Assembly: GCA_006937955.1 (NCBI GenBank)
Contig: SSNP01000029.1
Coordinates: 3,230,807 to 3,294,806, forward strand
Direction of reading: 5' to 3'
DNA length: 64,000 nt
DNA from: Pachypanchax playfairii
Taxonomy: Eukaryota; Chordata; Actinopteri; Cyprinodontiformes; Aplocheilidae
In this document: positions 1-12,769 of the stretch, piece after piece
Numbering within the stretch: position 1 is the stretch's first letter
Layout of the letters: every line of letters starts with the position of its first letter
Notes under the pieces: model-generated
Databases searched by the model: none
Told to the model about the DNA's origin: nothing
The model's input: the letters and a program-made list of their open reading frames with translations, nothing else
Made by a program: the position numbers and the translations under genes

Positions 1-1867
1 GTGAATGAAGGCGGATACCTAAACACCCACAACACCTTCCAACCAGGCAGTCTTTGCATAAAGGCCTTAGAAACTTTTACTGAGATCCAGTTTACACATT
101 ATCAAGTGCTGAGGATTAATCTTTTTAAAATAAATGTACCAGTCTCACCTTGTTTTATAGCTGTTATCAGTCTTCAAATACAAGTGAGTTTAGTTTCACA
201 GAGAACAAACTCAGAAATATATAAGAGACTTAAAACTTCACATTTTATTTTTAAGTGCTCACCAAAGAAGTGTTAAAGTTCTTAATTTTCCATTGCTAGT
301 GTGTAAAAAAAACATTCAACAACTTGGACATTTTTTTAACAAAAATAGACGTGTTTGGAAAAAATGATTTCAAATGATGTTTCGACTGGTTTCTGAAGAA
401 AACGTGTATTATTATAATTTATCCTGAAAAATCCAAACAGATATAATGTTGGTCATACTTGAAATTTAAGACCTATTTAAAATAATGTAGGAAAATAAAC
501 TTTTTCCCTGTAATGTTCCACAAGAATGAAAATCTTTCTGCATGATGTTTAAATAAGAATCACATCCTGCAAATAACCAATAAAGGAAAACACTTTTTAA
601 AAAACATTTTCCTCTGTAAACCTTAGAGAAATATAATTTCAAATATCTTCAGGCTATAAAAGAACTTAATAGAAGTGATTTCAAACATATTCAGTTACTC
701 TGGAGTTTTTAAACGTTTGACCTTTGAAGAACAATCTGTCAGACTTTTCAGACAATCGTCATTTATCAATCCTGTCAAATGGAAATGATACATAATAAAA
801 CATTACTAACAATTTCACATAAACTGGATTTTAATTAAATAATTTAGGGACTCTTTATGTGTTGTTTGTTTTTAACAGAAGTGCTGCTTCACCCACTGAG
901 GCTCAGTGTGTTGATGAAACCGAGTTAAAACTCAAGGCTGTCGCATGTTGACACATGCAACATGGAAGATCCTTTTACACAGAGTCCTTGAGGTCTGGAG
1001 CCTCTACAGTCCATGAACTTTGACCTGGATTCTGGACCTTGGTGACGCTACAAGCAAGACTAAAAAAACAAGTGCATCAAGGTGCTAACGCAGGAAGCAT
1101 CAGGCTCCAGACCATGTGACCATGTGATCTGTGTTCAATTTACAGTTTTTAATCCTGGTGTGTTTCACTCTTATAAAATCATTGTTAGTATCCAAAGATT
1201 TTATTTTATTTCCTTTCCATTTATGATAAATTTATGGTACACAATTAAAAACTGAAAAACACGACACATCAGCTGCATTAACTGTCAAAACATTTACTTC
1301 ACGTTAGTTAACAAAAGATCTGAACCCAGAACAGAAAATAATCTTTAAAACGGTCTGAAATTCATTTTAGGACTTTTTTATTTATACATTTTACTGGTTT
1401 GATTAGCTGCTCTCATTAGCTGCTAACAAATATTTTCACTAAGTCAGGCCTCACATCTGACACCTGGAATTTGAATTTCTTAACAAATTCTAACTAATTA
1501 GTTTCAGCTTCCTTCAACTGAACCTGAATACTTTGGGTTAGAAAAAGATGATGGAAGAGCAAAAATGTAAAGATGTTTACATCATAGTCCAAGATTCCCA
1601 AAACCATTTTGGAAACATTTTCACTGAAGATTTCCCATTCACTTAAAAATATATATTTATACCACAGTTAGTTCTGACCAGGTTATTGGATTGGACATTA
1701 GAGTGCTGATATTACAGAACAACAGCACTGGGACTTAGAACAGAACTGGCAACCCAACAGAAACATCGGGGGGGTGTCTGAGAACGGATGTTTTTTTTCT
1801 ACATGAACTGCAGGACTCGGATTTGACAACAAGGTCTAACTCTTCCATACTGTAACTTTAACTGGTG
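1..1867. other. AT-rich intergenic sequence, nothing assigned
   Basis: No ORF with recognisable protein similarity, no terminal-repeat pair and no tandem array were seen here. The short open frames have no plausible coding character. Confidence 0.6.
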
Positions 1868-1985
1868 ACTGTAAATTGTCCCTAGGTGTGAGTGTGTGTG
1901 GCCCTGCGATAGACTGGCAACCTGTCCAGGGTGTCCCCCACCTCTCGCCCAGTGACCACTGGAGACACCAGCTCCTCCAATTATA
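1868..1985. repeat. Common teleost interspersed repeat fragment
   Basis: The stretch around 'agactggcaacctgtccagg' followed by a 'cccacctctcgcccagtgac' motif is a phrase I recognise as very common in teleost genomes, usually attached to old LINE or DNA-transposon tails. The class cannot be settled from this fragment. The minus-strand ORF across it is therefore not a gene. Confidence 0.4.
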
Positions 1986-2675
1986 ATATCTCTGTGACCT
2001 TATCTTTATTTCTACATCTATATTTCTTGTTTGTGTTGGTTTGAGCCCACTTAGCATAAATATATTTCAGATAATAGTCTGAAAGATTTGTTCTCTGCAC
2101 GATAAAAGTCTACAATCTCAGACATATTAGATGTCACCATGTAATGATCCAGCAAGCAGGCTGAATCCTCCTGAAGTGCTACTTTCCTAACCAGCTCATT
2201 GGGATGACACAGGCTGTCTTTGCCTTCTGCCCTCTGCTGCGCTCTTCGGAGGCAGCCTGATTATGTAAGCTGTTATCCAATTGAATCCTGTCTGGATGGC
2301 GGAGTCCTCTGCATGCCTGTTTGTTTAGTGTGTAGCTGAGAGCAGCACAAAGAAACCTGCTTATTTGAAAGAGCTTTATGTAACAAAAAGCCACACAGTG
2401 TGCCGTCGTTACACCAGAACACTGCAAATACTTAACACTGACACACACAGCGAGTCCGCTCACATTGTGATCACCAGTGTTATTACACACATGATCCAAG
2501 TGGGTGTAACCGGCCTCTCGTCACTCTGAGTCATGAACCACACAGATTCTGTTCCACACTGAGATGATCAAACGAGAGTCGGTCAATGAGAATGGAATAA
2601 ATGGAAGGTTCTCACTCACAGAGAAGAATCTGGACAGAATGTTCCGCCTCTCTGCTGATGTTGTTTTTTGTAAAT

Positions 2676-2960
2676 AGGTGTGTGATGAAAAAGTATTTGC
2701 CCCCTTTTAGATTTTTTCTGTTTTTGTTTTTTCTTACATTTATACATGTGGGATAATTGAAATAAATATCAGAGAAAGATAATCTGAATAAATGCAAAAT
2801 GCAGTGTTTAAATATTGATTTGCATTAACTGGTAGTTCATGTTTCACATCAATGTGGAATTGTTCCAAACTCGTCTTTGCAGATTGTTTCAATGATTTTT
2901 AAGCTCATGCCACAGAATCTCAGTTTGAAGTAAGTCAAGACTTTCAGCAGGTCTGCAGGA
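2676..2960. mobile_element. DNA-transposon relic of the 'AAAAGTATTTGCCCCC' teleost family
   Basis: It begins with the widespread fish terminal motif AAAAAGTATTTGCCCCC. It continues with the 'aaatgcaaaatgcagtgttt' phrase and later a degraded 'catgccacagaatctca' segment found inside these elements. Only the terminal part and a decayed interior survive. A Tc1/mariner-like affiliation is likely from memory but unproven. Confidence 0.5.
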
Positions 2961-5158
2961 GCCATTTGTGTGTTTCACATTTGTTGAGGACTACACGAGA
3001 CGGCTGAGACGGCTGCACAACATAGTCCTCTTCCTGCTTTTGGTGTGGTCCTGGTTCGGTTGTGTTCACACATGCAATCGAACCGAGACCCACGTTTTTA
3101 GACGGACTAGAGTTTGATTGTTCGGTCTAAGTCAGAGTTCGGTTGCTCGTTCACACCTCCACAAACGAACCGGACTTTCTGTGCAAACAGGTTTGATTCA
3201 AGTGGACTGAACAGAGCTGATGTGAATGCACCCTTAATCCATGAAGTAGACACCTTGCGTACTTTTTAGAACAGACTTCAAATGTATAGTTACAGATAAT
3301 AAGTGTTAGCTTACTGTAGGTCCATCCCTTTAGTTATGCTGCTATAGTCTCAGACTGCTGGAGGTTTCTTCCTGTCCTGTCAGACCCCAGTAGGTCCAGG
3401 CAGAACTCTTCCTGGCTCTGGTGATGATCCATTTCCAGTCTTGGGAATCCGTTCTTGTTCACGATGGGAGATTATGTTGAATTGATGATTTAAACCAATC
3501 AGCTGGTTCCTTAGACAGGAAAGGTTTTATTTTTTTACAAGCTGATTTATTTCTGTGAAGTTGTTTTGTGGTTGTGAACCTTGGAATCACTGGAACTTTG
3601 TAGCACAGGCAAACAGATGATTTGCATTGAAGGAGAGACTGTGATGGATATACAATACAAGCAGTAATCAACATGAGAGTGACTCCAGCAGCACAACTGA
3701 ACTGAACGAGGAAGTAAAACACTGTAATAATGACAGATTTCAGACTGCCCCGCCCCCGTTTGCAGTGTTTTTATTTCTAACTAGCCAAGATCATTAAAGT
3801 AAAAAACACTGTCTTCAGATACTGACTGTGTAAAACAGGTGAAACCAATAAACTGTATGTTTTTGAGAATGTGCCGATTGGGACATGACGGTATTCGTTT
3901 AGTCAGAAGGACGTGAGAAGGAAGATCCACATCTGTTATCAGTCTGACAGCTCTGGATCAATAAGGTTTTAGACACATTAATAAAGACTATCTGTTTGTT
4001 ATAAAGCAGCATCAGAAGCCACGCTTCATAATCAAACACACTAATACCAGCTGATGTCTTTATTCTTCTGTAAAAAGGAAACTGTTTATTTTTTAAATGT
4101 TTGCTGTATTTTGACTGAAATGAAAATGGAATGCAGATCAGCAGCTTCAGGAGTCGAGAGGCGAAAACTAAAGTATATTTGAACAAGAATGGTGGATCTT
4201 CTCTGCTTTCCCCTCTGCTCTCAGTCAGATATGATTTCCATATCAATATTTGAGTGACACTGAATAATTTAGTGGCGTGCAGTGACACAACGGGATGCGA
4301 GGCTGAGAGGCGCCCTGCCACCTCTCTCACTGTTTGTGTGGATCTGCTTTATTTATTTATTTTATTGTCAGGTAGCATTCAGAATGTTTATTTGGAAGTG
4401 AGCTGACAGAAATTGAAAAGGCAATGATGAATCTGAAATTCAGAGTTAAAAATATTCTCTCAAATGGCGTGAAAAAACCTGCATCCATGAGCGCAGCTCA
4501 GAAAACAGAGAAATATTCTGTCATCAAGCCAAATCGTTGATGTTGGACAGCAAAATATCTCTTAGTGTGTTTTTTCTTTGGTTTAATAATAAACAGCAAC
4601 AACAGCTGCAGATTTTTGAAACTGAAAAGCTGAAATTGAAAAAAATAAACACTTTTCTATAAGCATAATAGGGTTCTTTTCAGAGGTACGAGACACCTTC
4701 CAGATGGAATATTTATTAAATAACTGTTTTTGTCACATATTACATAACTTTGAACGTAATTTAAAGGACTGTTAGTACAGGAAGGTAAAGTTCTGAAGGT
4801 GAAACAGGTTTTATTGATGAGTGGACTTGTCAGATCTGGCAACCTGGAGGGTAGTGGGAGCTCTTCCTTCCTCCATACAGACCTTACACAAACTACACGG
4901 GGTAAAAAGCCTTTTACCTGGAATATGTTGCAGGAAGACCGGTTTGTAACAAACTTCATTTTCTTTTCGATCCAAACAGAGAGACCTTGAGGACGACACC
5001 ACAACATGAACTTGTTTCATACAAATAATTTAGTTTTATTGAATTTTTCCTCATTTTTTATGTAGCGCTCCTTTGGTTGTTACTAAACCTTTCAAGAACG
5101 AAAACTAACAGTAAAGTGATTAACCAAACGTGACCCCAAATAAAGAGACTGTAATATG
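2961..5158. other. Intergenic, with a possible MITE fragment at 3030-3230
   Basis: The part around 3030-3230 has repeated 'cggttc...gaaccg' phrases and ends in 'gtgaatgcaccctt', typical of fish MITE ends, but a full terminal-repeat pair was not found. The sequence 'tccatccctttagttatgctg' near 3325 recurs near 9885, so it is a dispersed repeat. Nothing else was identified. Confidence 0.35.
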
Positions 5159-5789
5159 TTAAAGGAGCAATAAGCAAAAATTTATCATTTCCAGTTTGAA
5201 AGAATTCAAAATATTCAATGTGAAGCTCTAGATGTGTAATTCCATCTGGAACATAGCATGAGGTCACACACCATCTCTCTGTGTTGATATCGAGCCCCTT
5301 GTTTACAAAGGTGGTCTCCTTCCGCGTGCATGTTTGTGCATGTGAAACTCCACCTCCTTCATGTACTGAGCGAAGTACAGCCGACACACATTGTTGAAGC
5401 GAAATGGCGGAAGGCGGAGCAAAGCGTTTACCTGAAGATGACCGGGAACACATTTCATCACCCAAGAAGCCACGGCCAATGACAAACAAACCGGGTAAAG
5501 CAAGGGACAAAACCAGGATAAACATTGGTCTTGCTTTTCCAAGATGGAGAGCACTGAGAGAACGAGAGAATTTACCATTTGACTCGGAGCTGGCTTTTCT
5601 TCTCCTGGACAGGTAAGGAACAATCATTATTTTAATCTAGTGTTACTGTAATGACTCGCTCTGGAAAGCCATAAAGTTGTCGACTTTGTCCTTTATAAGA
5701 AACTGTCAATCATGACAGACTTTGTTTTGGTCTCAATCCTGAACTCAACAGCACACCTAGAGGTGAAAAATCGCTTGTTGCTCCTTTAA
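5159..5789 (+). mobile_element. TTAA-flanked element carrying a first-exon-like ORF
   Basis: TTAA at both ends encloses inverted repeats AGGAGCAATAAGCAAAAATT (left) and AGGAGCAACAAGCGATTTTT (right, reverse complement). At 631 bp it is too short to be autonomous. The TTAA target is known for the piggyBac and Kolobok superfamilies. Inside is an ORF of 70 codons followed by a consensus splice donor, described separately. Confidence 0.75.
5404..5612 (+). pseudogene. Exon-1-like ORF of an unidentified transposon protein
   Basis: ATG in a good context (gcgaaATGG) opens 69-70 codons: MAEGG, then a lysine/arginine-rich patch, then the block TRINIGLAFPRWRAL...LAFLLLDR. It stops at a consensus donor (ACAG|GTAAGG at 5613). 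The same block (TRINIGYTFGSWREL...MAHFLVTR|GTGAG) appears in the element at 6841-7619, so it is a conserved domain and not chance. I do not recognise the protein with certainty; I infer the N-terminal exon of a transposon-encoded protein whose remaining exons were lost. It could act as a portable 5' exon if transcribed. Confidence 0.55.
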
Positions 5790-6840
5790 ACACTTTTTAC
5801 TCAGTGAAAGTGTGAAAAAAAACCTTCAGGGACTTTGCCACGTGGAAAATAAACACACACAGCTTTTTAGCTCCTTCTCAAAAGAAATAAAATAATACCA
5901 AAACCAAATAACTAAACTGTCCCTTCTTTTTTCAGGAACACCTTCTGCTCTCACGAGACCTCTGTACCAATTAGCTTCCTACAAAATAGTACTAAAACCT
6001 TTTAACATACCCTGAGAAAGTAAACACACAGTAAACCCACACATTAACAGTTCAAAGTCTTCCTTATTTAACTGGTACCATTCATAAATGATCAAATAGT
6101 GGGCCCACAAACATAAAATTAACCAAACAAATAAAAAGCTGGTAAATGTCCCTGCTAGCCCACCCCGTTGCAGGCCTGTTTCTTTTCGACGTTCTTAAAC
6201 AGTTTGAAAGAGTTAACAAACCTCGGTTCTCCATGAAAGAGGTCCAGGAAATCCTCACTTAGCTCCTGAACTCCTCCTCGGTCCTCAGCGCTTCGTCCTC
6301 TTAGCGCTCCAAGCTCACGAACAAACTCCGAAGGTCCTCTCCGCTTCTCACGAAGTTCCCTCACGAACAACTGCAGCGTCACGAGCACATGAAACCTCCT
6401 CCCACAACGTCTTCACTCGCTCTCTCACGTTTAGTAAAACATGTCGGGTAGCCTCAACACCAACATTTCGACAGAACGACGGCAGCTTGTTCTTCTCACA
6501 GTCACAATCATAATTATAAACATAAGACACTTGTAATGGCGCGGTTAATCGCTCAGGCGGGTAAAATTGCCGGCTCGGAAAAGGCCGCTGGCTCGTACAA
6601 AACTCCTGCTCGTCCCACCACTGCTCCTCATCTCCTCCCGCTCGTCATCACGGGTCCTTTGTCCCGCCCCCCAACCAATCACATTACAGAAACTGTTAAA
6701 TCAACCAATAGTAACTGACTTAATACAAACAAGTTCACACACACACATATTACTTTATACACCTCGTGTTGAGTTGTACCTCACTCATAAACTATATGAA
6801 CATTCTCATAATAGTCCTTTTACTCATTCAACCTGCAATC
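5790..6840. other. CpG-richer stretch between two TTAA elements, unassigned
   Basis: Part of this interval (about 6240-6700) is noticeably richer in CpG than its surroundings. It has minus-strand open frames of 60 and 77 codons rich in Arg/Glu with no family I recognise. It might be the remains of an LTR or of a larger transposon's coding part, or an orphan CpG island. No terminal repeats specific to it were found. Confidence 0.3.
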
Positions 6841-7619
6841 TTAAAGGAACTTAAGGCAGCTTTACAAAATCTGACTCAGTGCTGCCGCGACAGGCGCTGT
6901 GGCTAACTGCAGCCACCAGCCAAGCCGGCACGGGAGCGCGCACAGACACTTTACAGACTGTTCGTCTTCACAGCACTGCACCGGGGAGGCTAACATACTT
7001 CACGTCAGGTCTCTCCACTCTGTTATTTGATTTGATCTCATCATTTTCATACTGTATCAGGCTCTAAACACGACCTATAATGTTTTCTCACCTGGTCACA
7101 AGGAAATGAGCCATGTCAGCATCCGTTTTCACTCCCAAATGCAGCTGAAGTTCCCTCCATGAACCGAACGTATATCCAATATTTATGCGGGTGCCTGCCC
7201 GGCTTCGGTCATATTTTTTTTTAGACTCACGAGATGCCGCTGATAAAGTCTTTTTTTTTCTTCGTGGTGCCACTTTTTTGGGGGGTGAGAGTGGATGCAG
7301 GTCGTTTGCTGGCTGCAGAAACATCCATAAGTATACCTTCAGTGTTTGAATCCAAGTCCACGGCGCCCATGTACTTCCTGTTCAAGAGCTGTCGGCAACG
7401 CGCATGCAGCGTCAATTTACGTCACATCACTACAACTGCGCGGGAAATTCGGACGTCGAACTGCAGCGCATTATGTGGCACACAGCGTTTCCAAGGCAAC
7501 AGACATATATGCGGATGGCCTCGTTATTTTGGGTTTTTAATGCTTCATGACCCATTAGCATTGAATAAACTGGAAATGCATGTGTAGTTTTTCACAAATC
7601 TTGCCTTATGTCCCTTTAA
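6841..7619 (-). mobile_element. Second TTAA-flanked element with a first-exon-like ORF
   Basis: TTAA at 6841-6844 and 7616-7619 encloses inverted repeats AGGAACTTAAGGCAGCTTT and AGGGACATAAGGCAAGATTT. The two differ from the repeats of the 5159-5789 element, so it is a different family using the same target. It is oriented on the minus strand, as judged by the enclosed exon. Confidence 0.7.
7092..7371 (-). pseudogene. Exon-1-like ORF related to the one at 5404, frameshifted
   Basis: Reading from ATG at 7371 (MGAVDLDSNTEG...) a Ser/Pro/Lys-rich leader runs to a poly-lysine stretch. The frame then changes and continues as ...TRINIGYTFGSWRELQLHLG... DADMAHFLVTR, ending at donor CAG|GTGAG at 7091. 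The RINIG..F..WREL block matches the other element's exon. The one-base slip lies in or near the A-run at about 7250-7265, so it may be decay or a sequencing slip. Function unknown; inferred transposon protein N-terminus. Confidence 0.5.
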
Positions 7620-9031
7620 CAATAACTTTTACGTGTTATTAGTCATGCTTAACATAATAATTAACCATAATTTGATACAGTTATCATCCTACACAAACAA
7701 ATGTCACATATATAAATGTGTTTGGGAACCCCAAGGGGTTACATTTATATGTCTGATCATATAATTTTGTTGTGTTTGGTATTTGCTGGGGAGACCGAGG
7801 AGACTGGCTGACTGGAACCAGGAGCTGCTGACTGGATTGACTGGATACTGGTGGCCAGATGCAGGTCAGGTGTTCAGCCTGGAGACCGTCTGTACCCGTG
7901 GGGCAGGTCAGACAAGCATGGTACGGGAGGCGGGCCCTTAGACTCTGGCACAGGATGAAGTATGTTGCCATCCAACTCAGACTCGTGAACAAGAGGTGCA
8001 TGTGCTCGGTGATCAGCTGAGAGCAGGAAATTGACTTGATTTCACTCTGACAGAAGGTAAACAAAACATGACAGGAGAGAGCTCAGATAGAAGACTGGAA
8101 GTACACTGGAACTCTACTGATTGAAGTCATGACTTTCCCTTATTCTGGAGGATGTGTTCCACCGTCCTCTAGTTTAGACCAATGACCTCAGATTTGGAGA
8201 TGACTAGATTAAAGAGATTCTCCCAAGTACCCCTTGTCTGGGTCAGATGTTCCCGACCCGAGCCAGATGCAGCCTGGTCCAGTCCCTGAGTCATAATGTA
8301 TCTCAAAAGCCAGATGTAAAAGATGAAAACTCAGACAGTTATTAAAGGTGTAAAGAGGTTTATCAAAAACAGCTGATATATTTGGCAGTTTTACAGGAAC
8401 CACAGGACAGAGTGAATGGTAGAAGAGTTTCATTAGGCCTGCCTTATGAACGGAATCCAATGTCTCCATTGTATTGTATCATACAATATGGCAATATTTT
8501 GATGGTGAATTGCTGTTATTTCAACACTTTGAGCTGGTATTGTAATAAGAATGTTATAAAGAGAGAGAGTGCAGAGTGGCTTTTTTCCACTAAACTGCTA
8601 CTGACCCTGAGAATTTGTCCCCATCTCTGTGACTGATCAGCCATTTATCAGCTCTGGATCTTGCGACTGCCTTTCTCCCTCTGAGTTGCCTGGAGACTGT
8701 TTTTCCTCAATCCACTTCAGGTACAATGAAGAATAAAAAAAGCCCCAATCCAACCAGAAAATCTGTCCTGCAAATGTGTTCCTTGGTGCTTTTTGTCTAA
8801 GAAAAGTCAGAACAGTAATACTTGTGGTTAAATGATGCTATCATGATATACTTTATGAAACCTGTATATCACATTTAAACTTAAACACAATCTACCAGGT
8901 CTAAACAGTGAGTCTGTTTCCTGTCTGGATGTTGTCACTACTACTTATCTTGATGCAGGACATTTTTGATGGAAAGAACCAGCATTACAGGATATGCCAG
9001 TCACAAAACAATAACTATCCTGATAGAATAA
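7620..9031. other. Intergenic, nothing assigned
   Basis: No terminal repeats, tandem arrays or protein-like ORFs were recognised. Short ORFs look random. Confidence 0.5.
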
Positions 9032-9682
9032 TGCCCCTTTTCCACCGACAAATCGGCACGGCGCGCTTGAGAGCGGTACAGTATAGCGTGGATCAACTCG
9101 CTTGAGGCGGTGGAAACATAAAGCGGATGTAAGCTGGGGTATGGGCGTGCCCATCTGGCTATGAAAAGTGGCGCGCAAAAGTCTTTGTCCGCGACGTCAC
9201 AGCGCATGAAACAACAACAACAACAATGGCGGATATACGTGTGTTTTTGTACTTTGCACTCTGTCTGTGGTTCATTTATGTTGGTTTGATTTTTGGTTCT
9301 TGTGGAGGAAGTCGCCATTGTCCAAAGTCAATTGTATTTTAAAATAAAATATTTGTATGGTTGCTGGGAGTTTTTTTTAAAGCCTTTTGCGGGAGCGCTT
9401 CTATATCACACCACGTGAACGCCACACACAGCGGGGCCAATCAGGGGCTACCACTACGTAGGTAGTCGTGTCACTGGTAGCAGTTTACTGGACCAATCAG
9501 TAGACAGGTGGGCGTGTGGGCCTGCTTTGGGCCGCTTCGGACCATCGAGGAGGTGGTCTGAAAAAAGAGGCCGGGTTGGCGCGGAATGACGCGGTTAAGA
9601 CCCGAGAAAGGCGGTGGAAAAGGGTCCGCAGGGGGCTAAAGTGAACCGAGCCGCACCGTGTTCTGTCAGTGGAAAAGCGGCA
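9032..9682. mobile_element. MITE with 19-bp inverted ends
   Basis: The left end TGCCCCTTTTCCACCGACA and the right end (reverse complement) TGCCGCTTTTCCACTGACA match at 17 of 19 positions, and the element spans about 650 bp. The interior is GC- and CpG-rich compared with its flanks and contains an ATGGCGG start at 9226 after a CAA repeat. I recognise the 'ccttttccacc' end as a frequent fish MITE; the superfamily is not settled. Confidence 0.7.
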
Positions 9683-10139
9683 TATGGAATGTACAAAAGA
9701 GGCTTTTAAATTAACAGCACTAGAGGAATTTTCAGTCTCAGTATCTGATTTTATGGCAAAATTACTTTCTCAGTCTTTCTATACGCACAGGGTGCAAGAT
9801 GATGTCAGTGCCGCCCACTACTTTGTCTACGTCTTGGTTTGGTTTCAGCTGCATATAGTTAGTGTTAGCTTAGCTTCTCCTGATCCATCCCTTTAGTTAT
9901 GCTGCTATAGTCTCACCCCCAATTTACTCCGGGAGCGTCAGCGGTGCATTACAGCAGCGCCGCGGTCAGGGCGGCAAATAGAAACCATTAGAGTCTATGG
10001 AGTAGTTTACAACAGGTGCGTTTCAGGCACGTCCCAGAAGCATCTCACCGCACCACGCCGCTAAAAATAGGATTGGGTTCTATTTTTGACATGACACGCT
10101 TCCAAAACACATCAAGCTTCAACAGTTGACATAGGGCTA

Positions 10140-10585
10140 ACAGGAAAAAAACCCATGTAGCCTCGCATTCTGTACTTCGTCTCTGTCTCCTGTTTTATTT
10201 TGGTAAATGTTGTACTTCCTGTTTTCCCTGCGTGTGTGTTCCTGTATCGTGTCTCTTCGGTTTCCTGTTTTATTTTGGTATCATCCTGTGCTTCCTGTTC
10301 ACCGTCGTGTTTCCTCTGTAGCTTTGCTTTTCCGTTCAGGTGTTTTGAGTTTAGTTGATGACTTCTTTTGTTTCTGTATGTATTTTAGTCGGTGTCTCAG
10401 TTCTGTTCTTTGTCCGGGGATTCATGTTGTTTTGTTCACCTTCCTCTGCACCTTCTATTCATGTAAGTTTGCTGCACCTTTGTTCATCCTTATTAAAACT
10501 TTTGCTGTTTTTGTAAAGTATCCTGAGCCTAGTTTAAGTGTTCCCCCGCTGCATTTGGGTCCGAACAAACACGTAACATGACACT
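10140..10585 (+). mobile_element. hAT-like repeat related to the copy at 25840-26348
   Basis: It contains repeated 'cctgttttattttggta' and 'gtacttcctgttt' phrases and ends in 'ttgggtccgaacaaacacg...catgaca'. The element at 25840-26348 on the opposite strand has the same phrases (ggacccaagtgcag; caggaagtacag; ccaaaataaaag). That second copy has an 8-bp target duplication, hence the hAT-like call. The ends of this copy are less certain. Confidence 0.5.
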
Positions 10586-12575
10586 TTCAGACTCAATCAG
10601 CAGTTTTAATGCTGGTACGTTGAAATTGAATGTTTGATTTGAAATAAATCAGCCAAAATCATCACAGGAACCAATAAACACCTCTCAGTTTTTGGGTCAC
10701 TGTGGTAGAGAGACAGCAGGTTAGTTTCTTGTATATTAGATCAGTTGGGACCTCTCTCAGGTAACAGAGTAATGAAGGAGCCACTGGACTGTGTCATGAT
10801 GTCAGCACTGCAGTAGCTTTTATACAACAGATTTTTCTATCAGAAGGGAGGCCAGTAGTTTTGGTGAGAATGAACAGGTGCAACAGACAATGAGGAGAGG
10901 ACAGAGCAGAGGTGCAGGTGAGCTGAATGGGACTTGAGTAGACGAGTAGATGAGTAGCGTAGTGACTGAGCGGTTCATGGATGTGTGAGCCAGAGAATGT
11001 AACCATTACAGAATGAGGTAAATATGAGATGAATCAGCATAATAATGACATGAACAAAAGGCAAAAGCCTGAGAATGTGGCAGAATATTACCTGATCAGA
11101 CTGGATTCATGACACGAGCAAACATCAACCGCTGCCTCTGAACATCAGCTCAGCTTCCTCTGGGGATCTTATTCAGGCTCTGCAAACCTGACAAAGATAA
11201 ATATGACTAACTCAGTTCCTCTTTAACTTTTCTCTTCATTTTTCTTTCCATTTGTCTTCCTTGTCAATTTCAGCCTCCCCAGGCAGCTGTACAGAAGCAG
11301 CCAGCTTCATTGTTCCACTGTACCAACTTTTTCCTACTTTATAACCTCTAAACACAAGAAACATGTTTCGGTTGATACACACACACAATCATCGAAAAAA
11401 GAAAAAAACAACAACAGAAAAGACCATTATAAAGAACCAGTTAGAGAGAGGGAAGATGAGGAAAGGTGGAGACGGAGAGGGAAGACTATACTGTTACTGG
11501 AGGCTGTTTCTGATCTGATCTCTTGTTTGTCCTGCAGATCTCTGCTCTTTAAAGGCCTGACATCAAATTCAATAAGCAGAACTCTGGCTGGGAGACTACA
11601 AAGCTCATTGGCTTTCAGTACCTGTTTCTGTCTTTCTATAACTGCTCATTTCCATGTTTCAATGCAACCTTCAACTGTTCAATATTCTACGGCTGATGGA
11701 GGTCACGGTGACCAGGACTCCTCTGATCTGATTTAAAGACCATTATCTGAGTTCATCCCTCTGGTGACTTAACCGTAACAAATGTTCGTCCTGGGTATTA
11801 AAACATGCAGATGTAAGGTTCTCACTCTCAATATAGTCTTCTAATAGTTCTCCTCTTTTCCAGACTGTTGACTCTAAGTACTTGAAACATGGTGGTACAT
11901 GACTACGTGCCTTGACACTGATGTAGATGTTACACTTGTCAGTAAAAAGTTTCGGATGTGGACTTCTGCCCTTCAGAAGAAGCCAATGGCCAATTAGTTC
12001 AAACCTTCTGCTCGTGTTACAGGTGCACTTCTTCATTCCCTCGGCTCAATCGCAGTAAATTTCAGAACTGTACTTATTCCTGTGGCACATTCAGGTTGTG
12101 AGAAATTTTACTAAAACTCTCATTTTAGGGTTGGATTTTTTAGATACGTATCATGTTATTGTAATTTTCCAAGCTTAATGTCTCTTGGTGGTAGACAGAG
12201 TTAGTCCACTGGCGACCCCATTTCAGGATGTTTCTAAACTCACTGAAGTTTCTGTATCTTCTACAGTTGCAATTCCATCCATGTCAGAAGTGATCATCAG
12301 CACTTATCTTGATACACCACTTACAGGATGGATACAGAATCCACTAGTGTGTTTGAGTCACCTGACACTTCTAAATCAGATTGGACTTAAGCTAAAGCTG
12401 AACAGGGCTGCATCCATGTCAAGGTGGCTAATCTTTCCACTGAGGATGTGGCATTACAGTGGTGGGAATGTGCAAAGTTCAGATGCCAGGAATAACTTTT
12501 CCTTTTGAATAGTAGAGTTTATTAAACCCTGAACTTAAAGGTTCATAACTAAATAAATTGAAAGACACTTTAAAG
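10586..12575. other. Intergenic, nothing assigned
   Basis: A short AC-rich run and an A-rich tract lie near 11380-11420. No gene or transposon ends were recognised. Confidence 0.5.
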
Positions 12576-12734
12576 CAGGGGTGGGGAGCCCCGGCCTCGA
12601 GGGCCACCATCCCACATGTTTTCAATGTTTCCAAGCTTCCACTCACCTGATGTCAAGTCATCAAGTGCTTGCACAGGGAAAGATCTGAAACATACAGGAC
12701 AGTGGCCCTCGAGGCCCGGAGTTACCAACCCCTG
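12576..12734. mobile_element. 159-bp hAT-type MITE
   Basis: The ends CAGGGGT...ACCCCTG, with inner inverted parts 'ccggcctcgagggcc' and 'ggccctcgaggcccgg', are flanked by an 8-bp duplication (CTTTAAAG at 12568 and CTTTAAAC at 12735, one mismatch). An 8-bp duplication with CAG...CTG ends is the hAT signature. Confidence 0.75.
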
Positions 12735-12769
12735 CTTTAAACTCATTTTTAGATGTGTTCAGTCTACAC

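Noticed and set aside
1..276. ORF open at the window edge
   Set aside because: No start context, domain or splice evidence; composition like its non-coding surroundings.
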